Shown here: positions 14,473-25,804 of the stretch, one piece after another
Numbering within the stretch: the stretch's first letter is position 1
Layout: the number at the start of each line of letters is the position of its first letter
Source: Petrolisthes cinctipes
Lineage: Eukaryota > Arthropoda > Malacostraca > Decapoda > Porcellanidae
Direction of reading: 5' to 3'
NCBI GenBank assembly: GCA_033782935.1
Contig: JAWQEG010000470.1
Location: 434,001 to 498,000 of the forward strand
DNA length: 64,000 nt
Translations under genes and position numbers: made by a program
The notes under the pieces: generated by a model
Seen by the model: the letters and a program-made list of their open reading frames with translations, nothing else
What the model was told of the DNA's origin: nothing
Databases searched by the model: none

Positions 14473-15465
14473 GTGCTAGAATATTTTCAAAATATAGGCT
14501 AAAAACATGCTAAAAATCGACATTTTAGGTGCCAAAAAATCGATATCTCAAATTCAGTCCCAAAACACCCGAAAATTCGATATTTAGAGGTCCCAGAAGA
14601 TATCTGTACATGCCTACTCCTTGTTAGAGTATTTTCAACATACAGGCCAAAAACATACTGAAAATCGATCTTTTAGGTGTCCAAAAGTCGATATGTGCAT
14701 GCATCTTCTGTACCCGATTATATCTCAAATTCTGGCCCTAAACACCCGAAAATTTGATATTTTGGGGTCCCAGAAGCGATCTGTACATGCCTACTCCGTG
14801 TTAGAGTATTTTCAAAATTCAGGCCCAAAACATGCTGAAAATCGATCTTTTATGTGCCCAAAGTCAATATGTGCATGTATCTTCTGTACCCGTTTATATC
14901 TCAAATTCAGGCTCAAAACACCCGAAAATTCAATATTTTGGGGTCCCAGAAACAATCTGTACATGCCTACTCCTTGTTAGAGTATTTTCAAAATACAGGC
15001 CAAAATCATACTGAAAATCGATCTTTTAGGTGCCCAAAAGTCGATATGTGCATGCATCTTCTGTACCCGTTTATATCTCAAATTCTGGCCCTAAACACCC
15101 GAAAATTCGATATTTTGGAATCCCAGAAGCGATCTGTACATGCCTACTCCGTGTTAGAGTATTTTTCAAAATTCAGGCCCAAAACATGCTGAAAATCGAT
15201 ATTTTTGGTGCCCAAAGTCAATATGTGCATGTATCTTCTGTACCCGTTTATATCTCAAATTCAGGCTCAAAACACCCGAAAATTCAATATTTTGGGGTCC
15301 CAGAAGCAATCTGTACAGTGCTAGAATATTTTCAAAATATAGGCTAAAAACATGCTAAAAATCGATCTTTTAGGTGCCAAAAAGTCGATATCTCAAATTC
15401 AGTCCCAAAACACCCGAAAATTCGATATTTAGGGGTCCCAGAAGCGATCTGTACATGCCTACTCC
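14473..15465 (+). repeat. 993-bp tandem duplication, left copy
   Basis: The order is Cb 14473, A1 14621, B 14798, A1 14974, B 15151 (167 bp, with a 10-bp deletion) and C 15318. It is repeated 993 bp downstream with few differences. Examples are GGTGTCC here against GGTGCCC, AATTTGAT against AATTCGAT, and ATCATACTG against ATCAAACTG. Shared private variants are CTTTTATGTGCCC, AGAAACAATC and CTGTACAGTGC. The A-B-A-B-C order without an intervening C is unusual. Confidence 0.85.
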
Positions 15466-15613
15466 GTGTTAGAGTATTTTCAAAATATAGGCTAAAAACA
15501 TGATAAAAATCGACATTTTAGGTGCCAAAAAATCGATATCTCAAATTCAGTCCCAAAACACCCGAAAATTCGATATTTAGAGGTCCCAGAAGATATCTGT
15601 ACATGCCTACTCC
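15466..15613 (+). repeat. A2/Cb hybrid monomer (148 bp), junction of the 993-bp duplication
   Basis: It opens GTGTTAGAGTATTTTCAAAA like A2 (compare 16459) and continues TATAGGCTAAAAACATG as Cb (compare 14473). The switch lies inside the dyad TATTTTCAAAATA. The distances 15466-14473 and 16459-15466 are both 993 bp, as expected for a crossover between the A2 and Cb monomers. Confidence 0.85.
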
Positions 15614-16458
15614 TTGTTAGAGTATTTTCAACATACAGGCCAAAAACATACTGAAAATCGATCTTTTAGGTGCCCAAAAGTCGATATGTGCATGCATCTT
15701 CTGTACCCGATTATATCTCAAATTCTGGCCCTAAACACCCAAAAATTCGATATTTTGGGGTCCCAGAAGCGATCTGTACATGCCTACTCCGTGTTAGAGT
15801 ATTTTCAAAATTCAGGCCCAAAACATGCTGAAAATCGATCTTTTATGTGCCCAAAGTCAATATGTGCATGTATCTTCTGTACCCGTTTATATCTCAAATT
15901 CAGGCTCAAAACACCCGAAAATTCAATATTTTGGGGTCCCAGAAACAATCTGTACATGCCTACTCCTTGTTAGAGTATTTTCAAAATACAGGCCAAAATC
16001 AAACTGAAAATCGATCTTTTAGGTGCCCAAAAGTCGATATGTGCATGCATCTTCTGTACCCGTTTATATCTCAAATTCTGGCCCTAAACACCCGAAAATT
16101 CGATATTTTGGAATCCCAGAAGCGATCTGTACATGCCTACTCCGTGTTAGAGTATTTTTCAAAATTCAGGCCCAAAACATGCTGAAAATCGATATTTTTG
16201 GTGCCCAAAGTCAATATGTGCATGTATCTTCTGTACCCGTTTATATCTCAAATTCAGGCTCAAAACACCCGAAAATTCAATATTTTGGGGTCCCAGAAGC
16301 AATCTGTACAGTGCTAGAATATTTTCAAAATATAGGCTAAAAACATGCTAAAAATCGATCTTTTAGGTGCCAAAAAGTCGATATCTCAAATTCAGTCCCA
16401 AAACACCCGAAAATTCGATATTTAGGGGTCCCAGAAGCGATCTGTACATGCCTACTCC
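15466..16458 (+). repeat. 993-bp tandem duplication, right copy
   Basis: The order is hybrid C 15466, A1 15614, B 15791, A1 15967, B 16144 (167 bp) and C 16311, followed by A2 at 16459. It begins with a recombinant C monomer whose first ~20 bp come from an A2-type start; see the hybrid at 15466-15613. Confidence 0.85.
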
Positions 16459-17117
16459 GTGTTAGAGTATTTTCAAAATACATGCTCAAAACATACTGAA
16501 AATCGATCTTTTAGGTGCACAAAAGTCGATATGTGCATGCATCTTCAGTACCCGTTTATATCTCAAATTCAGGCTCAAAACACCCGAAAATTCAATATTT
16601 TGGGGTCCCAGAAGCAATCTGTACATGCCTACTCCGTGTTAGAGTATTTTTCAAAATTCAGGCCCAAAACATGCTGAAAATCGATATTTTAGATGCCCAA
16701 AGTCAATATGTGCATGTATCTTCTGTACCCGTTTATATCTCAAATTCAGGCTCAAAACACCCGAAAATTCAATATTTTGGGGTCCCAGAAGCAATCTGTA
16801 CATGCCTACACAGTGTTAGAATATTTTCAAAATATAGGCTAAAAACATGCTAAAAATCGACATTTTAGGTGCCAAAAAATCGATATCTCAAATTCAGTCC
16901 CAAAACACCCGAAAATTCGATATTTAGAGGTCCCTACTCCGTGTTAGAGTATTTTCAAAATACAGGCCAAAAACATACTGAAAATCGATCTTTTAGGTGC
17001 CCAAAAGTCGATAAGTGCATGCATCTTCTGTACCCATTTATATCTCAAATTCTGGCCCTAAACACCCGAAAATTCGATATTTCAGGGTCCCAGAAGCGAT
17101 CTGTACATGCCTACTCC
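16459..17117 (+). repeat. Units between the 993-bp duplication and the 3.6-kb paralogue block
   Basis: Monomer starts are A2 16459, B2-like 16636 (177 bp, extra T), C 16813 (128 bp because of a 20-bp deletion) and A1 16941. The A1 has GATAAGTGCATG, shared only with the A1 at 1220, so this segment is also related to the far left of the window. Confidence 0.8.
16813..16940 (+). repeat. C monomer with 20-bp deletion (128 bp)
   Basis: Near 16934 AGAGGTCCC runs straight into TACTCCGTG. The intervening AGAAGGTATCTGTACATGCC is missing. This is the shortest monomer I identified and appears only once. Confidence 0.85.
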
Positions 17118-19120
17118 GTGTTAGAGTATTTTTAAAATTCAGGCACAAACAATGCTGAAAATCGATATTTTTGGTGCCCAAAGTCAATATGTGCATGTAT
17201 CTTCTGTACCCGTTTATATCTCAAATTCAGGCTCAAAACACCCGAAAATTCAATATTTTGGGGTCCCAGAAGCAATCTGTACATGCCTACTCAGTGCTAG
17301 AATATTTTCAAAATATAGGCTAAAAACATGCTAAAAATCGATCTTTTAGGTGCCAAAAAGTCGATATCTCAAATTCAGTCCCAAAACACCCGAAAATTCG
17401 ATATTTAGGGGTCCCAGAAGCGATCTGTACATCCCTACTCCGATTTAGAGTATTTTCAAAATACATGCTCAAAACATACTGAAAATCGATCTTTTAGGTT
17501 CACAAAAGTCGATATGTGCATGCATCTTCAGTACCCGTTTATATCTCAAATTCAGGCTCAAAACACCCGAAAATTCAATATTTTGGGGTCCCAGAAGCAA
17601 TCTGTACATGCCTACTCAGTGTTAGAGTATTTTCAAAATACAGGCCCAAAACATGCTGAAAATCGATATTTTAGATGCCCAAAGTCAATATGTGCATGTA
17701 TCTTCTGTACCCGTTTATATCTCAAATTCAGGCTCAAAACACCCGAAAATTCAATATTTTGGGGTCCCAGAAGCAATCTGTACATGCCTACACAGTGCTA
17801 GAATATTTTCAAAATATAGGCTAAAAACATGCTAAAAATCGACATTTTAGGTGCCAAAAAATCGATATCTCAAATTCAGTCCCAAAACACCCGAAAATTC
17901 GATATTTAGAGGTCCCAGAAGGTATCTGTACATGCCTACTCCGTGTTAGAGTATTTTCAAAATACAGGCCAAAAACATACTGAAAATCGATCTTTTAGGT
18001 GCCCAAAAGTCGATATGTGCATGCATCTTCTGTACCCGTTTATATCTCAAATTCTGGCCCTAAACACCCGAAAATTCGATATTTTGGGGTCCCAGAAGCG
18101 ATCTGTACATGCCTACTCCGTGTTAGAGTATTTTCAAAATTCAGGCCCAAAACATGCTGAAAATCGATATTTTTGGTGCCCAAAGTCAATATGTGCATGT
18201 ATCATCTGTACCCGTTTATATCTCAAATTCAGGCTCAAAACACCCGAAAATTCAATATTTTGGGGTCCCAGAAGCAATCTGTACATGCCTACTCAGTGCT
18301 AGAATATTTTCAAAATATAGGCTAAAAACATGCTAAAAATCGATCTTTTAGGTGCCAAAAAGTAAATATCTCAAATTCAGTCCCAAAACACCCGAAAATT
18401 CGATATTTAGGGGTCCCAGAAGCGATCTGTACATGCCTACTCCGTGTTAGAGTATTTTCAAAATACATGCTCAAGACATACTGAAAATCGATCTTTTAGG
18501 TGCACAAAAGTCGATATGTGCATGCATCTTCAGTACCCGTTTATATCTCAAATTCAGGCTCAAAACACCCGAAAATTCAATATTTTGGGGTCCCAGAAGC
18601 AATCTGTACATGCCTACTCAGTGTTAGAGTATTTTCAAAATACAGGCCCAAAACATGCTGAAAATCGATATTTTAGATGCCCAAAGTCAATATGTGCATG
18701 TATCTTCTGTACCCGTTTATATCTCAAATTCAGGCTCAATACACCCGAAAATTCAATATTTTGGGGTCCCAAAGGAATCTGTACATGCCTACACAGTGCT
18801 TGAATATTTTCAAAATATAGGCTAAAAACATGCTAAAAATCGACATTTTAGGTGCCAAAAAATCGATATATCAAATTCAGTCCCAAAACACCCTAAAATT
18901 CGATATTTAGAGGTCCCAGAAGGTATCTGTACATGCCTACTCCTTGTTAGAGTATTTTCAACATACAGGCCAAAAACATATTGAAAATCGATCTTTTAGG
19001 TGCCCAAAAGTCGATATGTGCATGCATCTTCTGTACCCGTTTATATCTCAAATTCTGGCCCTAAACACCCAAAAATTCGATATTTAGAGGTCCCAGAAGG
19101 TATCTGTACATGCCTACTCC
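17118..19120 (+). repeat. Distant copy of 3568-5568 (offset about 13.55 kb)
   Basis: Monomer starts are B1 17118, C 17294, A2 17442, B2 17619, C 17795, A1 17943, B1 18120, C 18296, A2 18444, B2 18621 (175 bp), C 18796 and A1/C hybrid 18944. The order and private variants match 3568 onward: AGGCACAA near the B1 start, TTTTAGGTTCACAAAAG in A2 (about 3950 and 17505), and CCCAAAGGAATC in B2 (5215 and 18770). The offset is 13,550 bp at the left and 13,552 bp from 4391 onward. The 2-bp shift reflects a 1-bp deletion in each of B2 4069 and C 4244. Confidence 0.78.
18944..19120 (+). repeat. A1/C hybrid monomer (177 bp)
   Basis: A1 sequence runs through GGCCCTAAACACCCAAAAATTCGATATTT. C-type TAGAGGTCCCAGAAGG follows. 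The switch is in the shared TTCGATATTT at about 19076-19085. The hybrid directly precedes another A1. Confidence 0.72.
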
Positions 19121-20122
19121 TTGTTAGAGTATTTTCAAAATACAGGCCAAAATCATACTGAAAATCGATCTTTTAGGTGCCCAAAAGTCGATATGTGCAT
19201 GCATCTTCTGTACCCGTTTATATCTCAAATTCTGGCCCTAAACACCCGAAAATTCGATATTTTGGGGTCCCAGAAGCGATCTTTACATGCCTACTCCGTG
19301 TTAGAGTATTTTCAAAATTCAGGCCCAAAACATGCTGAAAATCGATATTTTTGGTGCCCAAAGTCAATATGTGCATGTATCTTCTGTACCCGTTTATATC
19401 TCAAATTCAGGCTCAAAACACCCGAAAATTAAATATTTTGGGGTCCCAGAAGCAATCTGTACATGCCTACTCAGTGCTAGAATATTTTCAAAATATAGGC
19501 TAAAAACATGCTAAAAATCGATCTTTTAGGTGCCAAAAAGTCGATATCTCAAATTCAGTCCCAAAACACCCGAAAAATCGATATTTAGGGGTCCCAGAAG
19601 CGATCTGTACATGCCTACTCCGTGTTAGAGTATTTTCAAAATACATGCTCAAAACATACTGAAAATCGATCTTTTAGGTGCACAAAAGTCGATATGTGCA
19701 TGCATCTTCAGTACCCGTTTATATCTCAAATTCAGGCTCAAAACACCCGAAAATTCAATATTTTGGGGTCCCAGAAGCAATCTGTACATGCCTACTCCGT
19801 GTTTGAGTATTTTCAAAATTCAGGCCCAAAACATGCTGAAAATCGACATTTTTGGTGCCCAAAGTCAATATGTGCATGTATCTTCTGAACCCGTTTATAT
19901 CTCAAATTCAGGCTCAAAACACCCGAAAATTCAATATTTTGGGGTCCCAGAAGCAATCTGTACATGCCTACTCAGTGCTAGAATATTTTCAAAATATAGG
20001 CTAAAAACATGCTAAAAATCGACATTTTAGGTGCCAAAAAATCGATATATCAAATTCAGTCCCAAAACACCCGAAAATTCGATATTTAGAGGTCCCAGAA
20101 GGTATCTGTACATGCCTACTCC

Positions 20123-20299
20123 TTGTTAGAGTATTTTCAAAATACAGGCCAAAATCATACTGAAAATCGATCTTTTAGGTGCCCAAAAGTCGATATGTGC
20201 ATGCATCTTCTGTACCCGTTTATATCTCAAATTCAGGCTCAAAACACCCGAAAATTCAATATTTTGGGGTCCCAGAAGCAATCTGTACATGCCTACACA
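20123..20299 (+). repeat. A1/B hybrid monomer (177 bp)
   Basis: The first half is A1 (AAATCATACTG, CCCAAAAGTCG, GCATGCATC). The second half is B-type (TTCAGGCTCAAAACACC, AATTCAATATTTTGGGG, ending TACACA). The junction lies in the shared stretch at about 20208-20234. A C monomer with a 6-bp deletion follows. Confidence 0.75.
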
Positions 20300-20441
20300 G
20301 TGCTAGAATATTTTCAAAATATAGGCTAAAAACATGCTAAAAATCGACATTTTAGGTGCCAAAAAATCGATATCTCAAATTCAGTCCCAAAACACCCGAA
20401 AATTCGATATTTAGAGGTCCCAGAAGGTACATGCCTACTCC
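20300..20441 (+). repeat. C monomer with 6-bp deletion (142 bp)
   Basis: CAGAAGGTATCTGTACATG reads CAGAAGGTACATG at about 20421-20433. The deletion is bounded by the repeated GTA. It is a single occurrence in the window. Confidence 0.82.
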
Positions 20442-21471
20442 GTGTTAGAGTATTTTCAAAATACAGGCCAAAAACATACTGAAAATCGATCTTTTAGGTG
20501 CCCAAAAGTCGATATGTGCATGCATCTTCTGTACCCGTTTATATCTCAAATTCTGGCCCTAAACACCCGAAAATTCGATATTTTGGGGTCCCAGAAGCGA
20601 TCTGTACATGCCTACTCCGTGTTAGAGTATTTTCAAAATTCAGGCCCAAAACATGCTGAAAATCGATATTTTTGGTGCCCAAAGTCAATATGTGCATGTA
20701 TCTTCTGTACCCGTTTATATCTCAAATTCAGGCTCAAAACACCCGAAAATTCAATATTTTGGGGTCCCAGAAGCAATCTGTACATGCCTACTCAGTGCTA
20801 GAATATTTTCAAAATATAGGCTAAAAACATGCTATAAATCGATCTTTTAGGTGCCAAAAAGTCGATATCTCAAATTCAGTCCCAAAACACCCGAAAATTC
20901 GATATTTAGGGGTCCCAGAAGCGATCTGTACATGCCTACTCCGTGTTAGAGTATTTTCAAAATACATGCTCAAAACATACTGAAAATCGATCTTTTAGGT
21001 GCACAAAAGTCGATATGTGCATGCATCTTCAGTACCCGTTTATATCTCAAATTCAGGCTCAAAACACCCGAAAATTCAATATTTTGGGGTCCCAGAAGCA
21101 ATCTGTACATGCCTACTCCGTGTTAGAGTATTTTCAAAATTCAGGCCCAAAACATGTTGAAAATCGATCTTTTAGGTGCCCAAAGTCAATATGTGCATGT
21201 ATCTTCTGTACCCGTTTATATCTCAAATTCAGGCTCAAAACACCCGAAAATTCAATATTTTGGGGTCCCAGAAGCAATCTGTAAATGCCTACTCAGTGTT
21301 AGAGTATTTTCAAAATTCAGGCCCAAAACATGCTGAAAATCGACATTTTTGGTGCCCAAAGTCAATATGTGCATGTATCTTCTGTACCCGTTTATATCTC
21401 AAATTCAAGCTCAAAACACCCGAAAATTCAATATTTTGGGGTCCCAGAAGCAATCTGTACATGCCTACACA

Positions 21472-24236
21472 GTGCTAGAATATTTTCAAAATATAGGCTA
21501 AAAACATGCTAAAAATCGACATTTTAGGTGCCAATAAATCGATATCTCAAATTCAGTCCCAAAACACCCGAAAATTCGATATTTAGAGGTCCCAGAAGGT
21601 ATCTGTACATGCCTACTCCGTGTTAGAGTATTATCAAAATACAGGCCAAAAACATACTGAAAATCGATCTTTTAGGTGCCCAAAAGTCGATATGTGCATG
21701 CATCTTCTGTACCAGTTTATATCTCAAATTCTGGCCCTAAACACCCGAAAATTCGATATTTTGGGGTCCCAGAAGCGATCTGTACATGCCTACTCCGTGT
21801 TAGAGTATTTTCAAAATTCAGGCCCAAAACATGCTGAAAATCGATATTTTTGGTGCCCAAAGTCAATATGTGCATGTATCTTCTGTACCCGTTTATATCT
21901 CAAATTCAGGCTCAAAACACCCGAAAATTCAATATTTTGGGGGCCCAGAAGCATTCTGTACATGCCTACTCAGTGCTAGAATATTTTCAAAATATAGGCT
22001 AAAAACATGCTAAAAATCGATCTTTTAGGTGCCAAAAAGTCGATATCTCAAATTCAGTCCCAAAACACCCGAAAATTCGATATTTAGGGATCCCAGAAGC
22101 GATCTGTACATGCCTACTCCGTGTTAGAGTATTTTCAAAATACATGCTCAAAACATACTGAAAATCGATCTTTTAGGTGCACAAAAGTCGATATGTGCAT
22201 GCATCTTCAGTACCCGTTTATATCTCAAATTCAGGCTCAAAACACCCGAAAATTCAATATTTTGGGGTCCCAGAAGCAATCTGTACATGCCTACTCAGTG
22301 TTAGAGTATTTTCAAAATACAGGCCCAAAACATGCTGAAAATCGATATTTTAGATGCCCAAAGTCAATATGTGCATGTATCTTCTGTACCCGTTTATATC
22401 TCAAATTCAGGCTCAAAACACCCGAAAATTCAATATTTTGGGGTCCCAGAAGCAATCTGTACATGCCTACACAGTGCTAGAATATTTTCAAAATATAGGC
22501 TAAAAACATGCTAAAAATCGACATTTTAGCTGCCAAAAAATCGATATCTCAAATTCAGTCCGAAAACACCCGAAAATTCGATATTTAGAGGTCCCAGAAG
22601 GTATCTGTACATGCCTACTCCTTGTTAGAGTATTTTCAACATACAGGCCAAAAACATACTGAAAATCGATCTTTTAGGTGCCCAAAAGTCGATATGTGCA
22701 TGCATCTTCTGTACCCGTTTATATCTCAAATTCTGGCCCTAAACACCCGAAAATTCGATATTTTGGGGTCCCAGAAGCGATCTGTACATGCCTACTCCGT
22801 GTTAGAGTATTTTCAAAATTCAGGCCCAAAACATGCTGAAAATCGATATTTTTGGTGCCCAAAGTCAATATGTGCATGTATCTTCTGTACCCGTTTATAT
22901 CTCAAATTCAGGCTCAAAACACCCGAAAATTCAATATTTTGGGGTCCCAGAAGCAATCTGTACATGCCTACTCAGTGCTAGAATATTTTCAAAATATAGG
23001 CTAAAAACATGCTAAAAATCGATCTTTTAGGTGCCAAAAAGTTGATATCTCAAATTCAGTCCCAAAACACCCGAAAATTCGATATTTAGGGGTCCCAGAA
23101 GCGATCTGTACATGCCTACTCCGTGTTAGAGTATTTTCAAAATACATGCTCAAAACATACTGAAAATCGATCTTTTAGGTGCACAAAAGTCGATATGTGC
23201 ATGCATCTTCAGTACCCGTTTATATCTCAAATTCAGGCTCAAAACACCCGAAAATTCAATATTTTGGGGTCCCAGAAGCAATCTGTACATGCCTACTCAG
23301 TGTTAGAGTATTTTCAAAATACAGGCCCAAAACATGCTGAAAATCGATATTTTAGATGCCCAAAGTCAATATGTGCATGTATCATCTGTACCCGTTTATA
23401 TCTCAAATTCAGGCTCAAAACACCCGAAAATTCAATATTTTGGGGTCCCAGAAGCAATCTGTACATGCCTACTCAGTGCTAGAATATTTTCAAAATATAG
23501 GCTAAAAACATGCTAAAAATCGATCTTTTAGGTGCCAAAAAGTCGATATCTCAAATTCAGTCCCAAAACACCCGAAAATTCGATATTTAGGGGTCCCAGA
23601 AGGTATCTGTACATGCCTACTCCGTGTTAGAGTATTTTCAAAATACATGCTCAAAACATACTGAAAATCGATCTTTTAGGTGCACAAAAGTCGATATGTG
23701 CATGCATCATCAGTACCCGTTTATATCTCAAATTCAGGCTCAAAACACCCGAAAATTCAATATTTTGGGGTCCCAGAAGCAATCTGTACATGCATACTCA
23801 GTGTTAGAGTATTTTCAAAATACAGGCCCAAAACATGCTGAAAATCGATATTTTAGATGCCCAAAGTCAATATGTGCATGTATCTTCTGTACCCGTTTAT
23901 ATCTCAAATTCAGGCTCAAAACACCCGAAAATTCAATATTTTGGGGTCCAAGAAGCAATCTGTACATGCCTACACAGTGATAGAATATTTTCAAAATATA
24001 GGCTAAAAACATGCTAAAAATCGACATTTTAGGTGCCAATAAATCGATATCTCAAATTCAGTCCCAAAACACCCGAAAATTCGATATTTAGAGGTCCCAG
24101 AAGGTATCTGTACATGCCTACTCCGTGTTAGAGTATTTTCAAAATACAGGCCAAAAACATACTGAAAATCGATCTTTTAGGTGCCCAAAAGTCGATATGT
24201 GCATGCATCTTCTGTACCCGTTTATATCTCAAATTC
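21472..24236 (+). repeat. 4,333-bp-offset duplication, copy I
   Basis: The block starts at C 21472, followed by trimers at 21620, 22121, 22622, 23123, 23624 and 24125. Private variants shared with the copy 4,333 bp downstream include GCCAATAAATCG (21530s), GTACCAGTTTA (21710), GGGGGCCCAGAAGCATTC (21940s), TTAGGGATCCCAGAAGCG (22085), TTTTAGCTGCC with AGTCCGAAAACACC (22525-22570), CATCATCAGTACC (23707) and ATGCATACTCAG (23790). The match ends near 24236, where this copy has TCAGGCCCT and the partner has TCTGGCCCT. Confidence 0.85.
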
Positions 24237-25804
24237 AGGCCCTAAACACCCGAAAATTCGATATTTTGGGGTCCCAGAAGCGATCTGTACATGCCTACTC
24301 CGTGTTAGAGTATTTTCAAAATTCAGGCCCAAAACATGCTGAAAATCGATATTTTTGGTGCCCAAAGTCAATATGTGCATGTATCTTCTGTACCCGTTTA
24401 TATCTCAAATTCAGGCTCAAAACACCCGAAAATTCAATATTTTGGGGGCCCAGAAGCAATCTGTACATGCCTACTCAGTGCTAGAATATTTTCAAAATAT
24501 AGGCTAAAAACATGCTAAAAATCGATCTTTTAGGTGCCAAAAAGTCGATATCTCAAATTCAGTCCCAAAACACCCGAAAATTCGATATTTAGGGGTCCCA
24601 GAAGCGATCTGTACATGCCTACTCCGTGTTAGAGTATTTTCAAAATACATGCTCAAAACATACTGAAAATCGATGTTTTAGGTGCCCAAAAGTCGATATG
24701 TGCATGCATTTTCAGTACCCGTTTATATCTCAAATTCAGGCTCAAAACACCCGAAAATTCAATATTTTGGGGTCCCAGAAGCAATCTGTACATGCCTACT
24801 CAGTGCTAGAATATTTTCAAAATATAGGCTAAAAACATGCTAAAAATCGACATTTTAGGTGCCAAAAAATCGATATCTCAAATTCAGTCCCAAAACACCC
24901 GAAAATTCCATATTTAGAGGTCCCAGAAGGTATCTGTACATGCCTACTCCTTGTTAGAGTATTTTCAAAATACAGGCCAAAATCATACTGAAAATCGATC
25001 TTTTAGGTGCCCAAAAGTCGATATGTGCATGCATCTTCTGTACCCGTTTATATCTCAAATTCTGGCCCTAAACACCCGAAAATTCGATATTTTGGGGTCC
25101 CAGAAGCGATCTGTACATGCCTACTCCGTGTTAGAGTATTTTCAAAATTCAGGCCCAAAACATGCTGAAAATCGATATTTTTGGTGCCCAAAGTCAATAT
25201 GTGCATGTATCTTCTGTACCCGTTTATATCTCAAATTCAGGCTCAAAACACCCGAAAATTCAATATTTTGGGATCCCAGAAGCAATCTGTACATGCCTAC
25301 TCAGTGCTAGAATATTTTCAAAATATAGGCTAAAAACATGCTAAAAATCGATCTTTTAGGTGCCAAAAAGTCGATATCTCAAATTCAGTCCCAAAACACC
25401 CGAAAATTCGATATTTAGGGGTCCCAGAAGCGATCTGTACATGCCTACTCCGTGTTAGAGTATTTTCAAAATACATGCTCAAAACATACTGAAAATCGAT
25501 CTTTTAGGTGCACAAAAGTCGATATGTGCATGCATCTTCAGTACCCGTTTATATCTCAAATTCAGGCTCAAAACACCCGAAAATTCAATATTTTGGGGTC
25601 CCAGAAGCAATCTGTACATGCCTACTCAGTGTTAGAGTATTTTCAAAATACAGGCCCAAAACATGCTGAAAATCGATATTTTAGATGCCCAAAGTCAATA
25701 TGTGCATGTATCATCTGTACCCGTTTATATCTCAAATTCAGGCTCAAAACACCCGAAAATTCAATATTTTGGGGTCCCAGAAGCAATCTGTACATGCCTA
25801 CACA
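24237..25804 (+). repeat. Units between copies of the 4,333-bp-offset duplication
   Basis: This is the rest of the trimer starting at 24125, then an A-C unit 24626-24950 (325 bp), then A1-B1-Ca 24951 and A2-B2 25452. The 24626 A2-like monomer reads CGATGTTTTAGGTGCCC, mixing A2 ends with an A1-type centre. 24626-25127 closely resembles 31276-31777 and 36587-37088, including the TTCCATATTTAGAGG variant. Confidence 0.78.

Larger units (their letters stand above)
11109..14510 (+). repeat. Multi-unit duplication, copy II (partner 6246-10330)
   Basis: Monomer starts are B2 11109, B 11285, C 11461, A1/C hybrid 11609, B1 11786, C 11962 (152 bp), A2 12114, B2 12291, C 12467, A1 12615, B 12792, C 12968, A1 13116, B 13293, C 13470, A1 13618, B 13795, C 13972, A2 14120, B2 14297 and C 14473. 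Relative to copy I it lacks one 501-bp trimer (equivalent to part of 6.9-7.7 kb) and one B monomer (equivalent to one of the pair at 8426/8602). It has a private 4-bp insertion in the C at 11962. Confidence 0.75.
19121..21471 (+). repeat. Mixed units before the 4,333-bp duplication
   Basis: Monomer starts are A1 19121, B1 19298, C 19474, A2 19622, B 19799, C 19975, A1/B hybrid 20123, C 20300 (142 bp, 6-bp deletion), A1 20442, B1 20619, C 20795, A2 20943, B 21120 and B 21296. No clear long duplication partner was identified within the window by eye. Confidence 0.75.
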
